A stretch of 6,154 nt of DNA from CALGFH01 sp036003705 (lineage in GTDB: Bacteria > Actinomycetota > CALGFH01). Made by a program: the position numbers and the translations under genes. This document shows positions 5,236 to 6,154 of this stretch, one piece after another (positions within the stretch are counted from its first letter, which is position 1; each line of letters opens with the position of its first letter). The stretch is from positions 1 through 6,154 of the forward strand of contig DASYSE010000006.1 in the NCBI GenBank assembly GCA_036003705.1, read 5' to 3'. The notes beneath the pieces are model-generated. The model was not told where the DNA came from and did not search any database. It worked only from the letters and a program-made list of their open reading frames with translations.

Positions 5236-6154
5236 GGAGGTCCAGCTCGTCCACTGGGGGTCGCTGCGGCCCGACCCGATCCCGCTGCTGATCGACGGGA
5301 TCAACGTGGCCACCGGGCCCAACGGCTCCGGCAAGACCTGCTTCCTCGACGGCATCAAGCTGCTGCTGGGCATCACCAGCTTCGCCCCCGGCCGCAGCTC
5401 CGACCGGTACATCTTCGACGGCGGCCCCGGCGGCGCGCCGGCCCAGCGGGCCTATCTGCGGGCCACCTTCAGCAACCCGGTCCTGCCGGCGCGCGGCGAA
5501 CGGCTGTTCGCCGCCGCCGACCAGCGCCTGCGCGACGCCGAGCGGATGACGGTCGTCTGCCTGGTGACCGCCGACAGCCGACGCTACCTGGTCCTGCCCG
5601 GCCTGCACCGCTGGGGCTTCGACCAGCCGCTGGCTGACGACCTGGACGCATTCATGGAGGCCAACCCGGAGCAGGACTGGCTCGGCCCCCGGCTCTACGA
5701 CGAGCTGCTGGACCGGACCGGCATCACCCGGGCGCTTCGCGAGGTGCTCGCCCTGCCCCAGGGAGCGATCGACCGGATCATGGACGAGCGGCCGGCCGGC
5801 CTGCTGGCCAAGCTGCTGGAGCTGACCGGGGAACGGGTTCTGCTGGACGAGGTCGAGGCCCGGCGGGAACGGGCCGAGGAGGCGCGCGCCGCCTACCTGG
5901 AGGCGGTCGAGGCGGCCAGGGCCGAGCAGGACCGCCTCGGCGCCCTCCACGGCCTTGCCGCCCGTCACCTGGAGTTTGCCGGGCTGCGGGAGCGACTCGA
6001 CCTGCTCCGCAACCTGGCCCGCCCGGCGGCCGAGCACCGCGACGTCGCCGTCCGGGTCGATGCGGCAAGGGCCGAGCAGGACGCGGCCGCCGGGCGGATC
6101 GCCGCCGACCGTGGCGATCTTGACGCGCTGGGCGGGCAGGTTCCGGCGCTGGAG
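5222..6154 (+). CDS. SMC/Rad50-type ATPase, N-terminal head and start of coiled coil (JetC / MksB-like; runs off the right edge)
   Basis: The first 311 residues are present. The N-terminus IEEVQLVHWGSL (4-15) is the first head-domain strand pair typical of SMC, Rad50, RecF and MukB proteins. It is followed by the Walker A motif GPNGSGKT (32-39) and the helix CFLDGIKLLLG. A strand with polar residues (AYLRATFSNP) and a variable region follow. LPQGAID (178-184) is the Q-loop-like motif, and ERPAGLLAKLLELTGER corresponds to the segment joining the head to the coil in SMC/Rad50 proteins. From about residue 200 on, Ala/Glu/Arg-rich sequence without prolines looks like the outgoing coiled-coil arm (EARRERAEEARAAYLEAVEAARAEQDRL). 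Hinge, returning coil, ABC signature and Walker B lie outside the window. In SMC complexes the heads dimerise on ATP and drive DNA loop extrusion. The start overlaps the KITE-like gene by 14 bases and has a G-rich RBS. A stand-alone SbcC/RecN-like protein is less likely given the two upstream partners. Confidence 0.85.
   Translation, partial: MPRIEEVQLVHWGSLRPDPIPLLIDGINVATGPNGSGKTCFLDGIKLLLGITSFAPGRSSDRYIFDGGPGGAPAQRAYLRATFSNPVLPARGERLFAAADQRLRDAERMTVVCLVTADSRRYLVLPGLHRWGFDQPLADDLDAFMEANPEQDWLGPRLYDELLDRTGITRALREVLALPQGAIDRIMDERPAGLLAKLLELTGERVLLDEVEARRERAEEARAAYLEAVEAARAEQDRLGALHGLAARHLEFAGLRERLDLLRNLARPAAEHRDVAVRVDAARAEQDAAAGRIAADRGDLDALGGQVPALE

Noticed and set aside
3245..6154. Ordinary housekeeping ScpA-ScpB-SMC set
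   Set aside because: In most bacteria smc is not directly downstream of scpAB. The first protein is much longer than ScpA (about 250 residues) and starts with a winged helix as MukF/JetA do.
5222..6154. Lamassu-type LmuB SMC protein
   Set aside because: Lamassu loci pair the SMC protein with an LmuA nuclease effector and a small LmuC. The two upstream genes here show winged-helix/helical character and no nuclease motif. The missing C-terminal part keeps this only weakly excluded.

Overview
The window is very GC-rich and densely coded, with GC-biased third codon positions, short intergenic gaps, GTG starts and stop/start overlaps. This points to a member of the Actinomycetota or a similar high-GC lineage; I cannot name the genus. 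No rRNA, tRNA, CRISPR array, transposase or integrase is visible.

Left block (1 to about 1495, minus strand). A 182-residue single-pass membrane protein (947-1495) is followed by a small 62-residue ORF (649-837). The ORF's GTGA stop/start overlap leads into a multi-pass membrane protein that leaves the window at base 1. That protein resembles the N-terminal part of actinobacterial PAP2-like membrane proteins, but the canonical PAP2 catalytic motifs are degenerate. The small ORF itself looks like the C-terminal piece of a PAP2-like domain, so this end may hold a gene remnant or a partial duplication.

Middle (1585-3159, plus strand). Divergently transcribed across an 89-bp intergenic region is a complete acyl-CoA ligase of the adenylate-forming superfamily, closest in motifs to the 4-coumarate:CoA ligase group.

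Right block (about 3233-6154, plus strand). Three tightly coupled genes follow: a 462-residue winged-helix/helical protein with a Pro/Ala-rich linker, a 201-residue small protein with winged-helix character, and the first 311 residues of an SMC/Rad50-type ATPase (Walker A GPNGSGKT, Q-loop-like LPQG, then coiled coil). The order, sizes and coupling match a kleisin - KITE - SMC operon of the MukFEB / MksFEB / Wadjet JetABC type. The complex would be a loop-extruding SMC machine that either restricts plasmids or works in chromosome organisation. The sequences do not look like a textbook member of any one branch, so this could be a divergent or undescribed Wadjet-like subtype. The decisive test, a JetD/MksG-type nuclease gene after the SMC gene, lies beyond the right edge. 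The operon seems to start from a leaderless promoter just upstream of the ATG at 3245.
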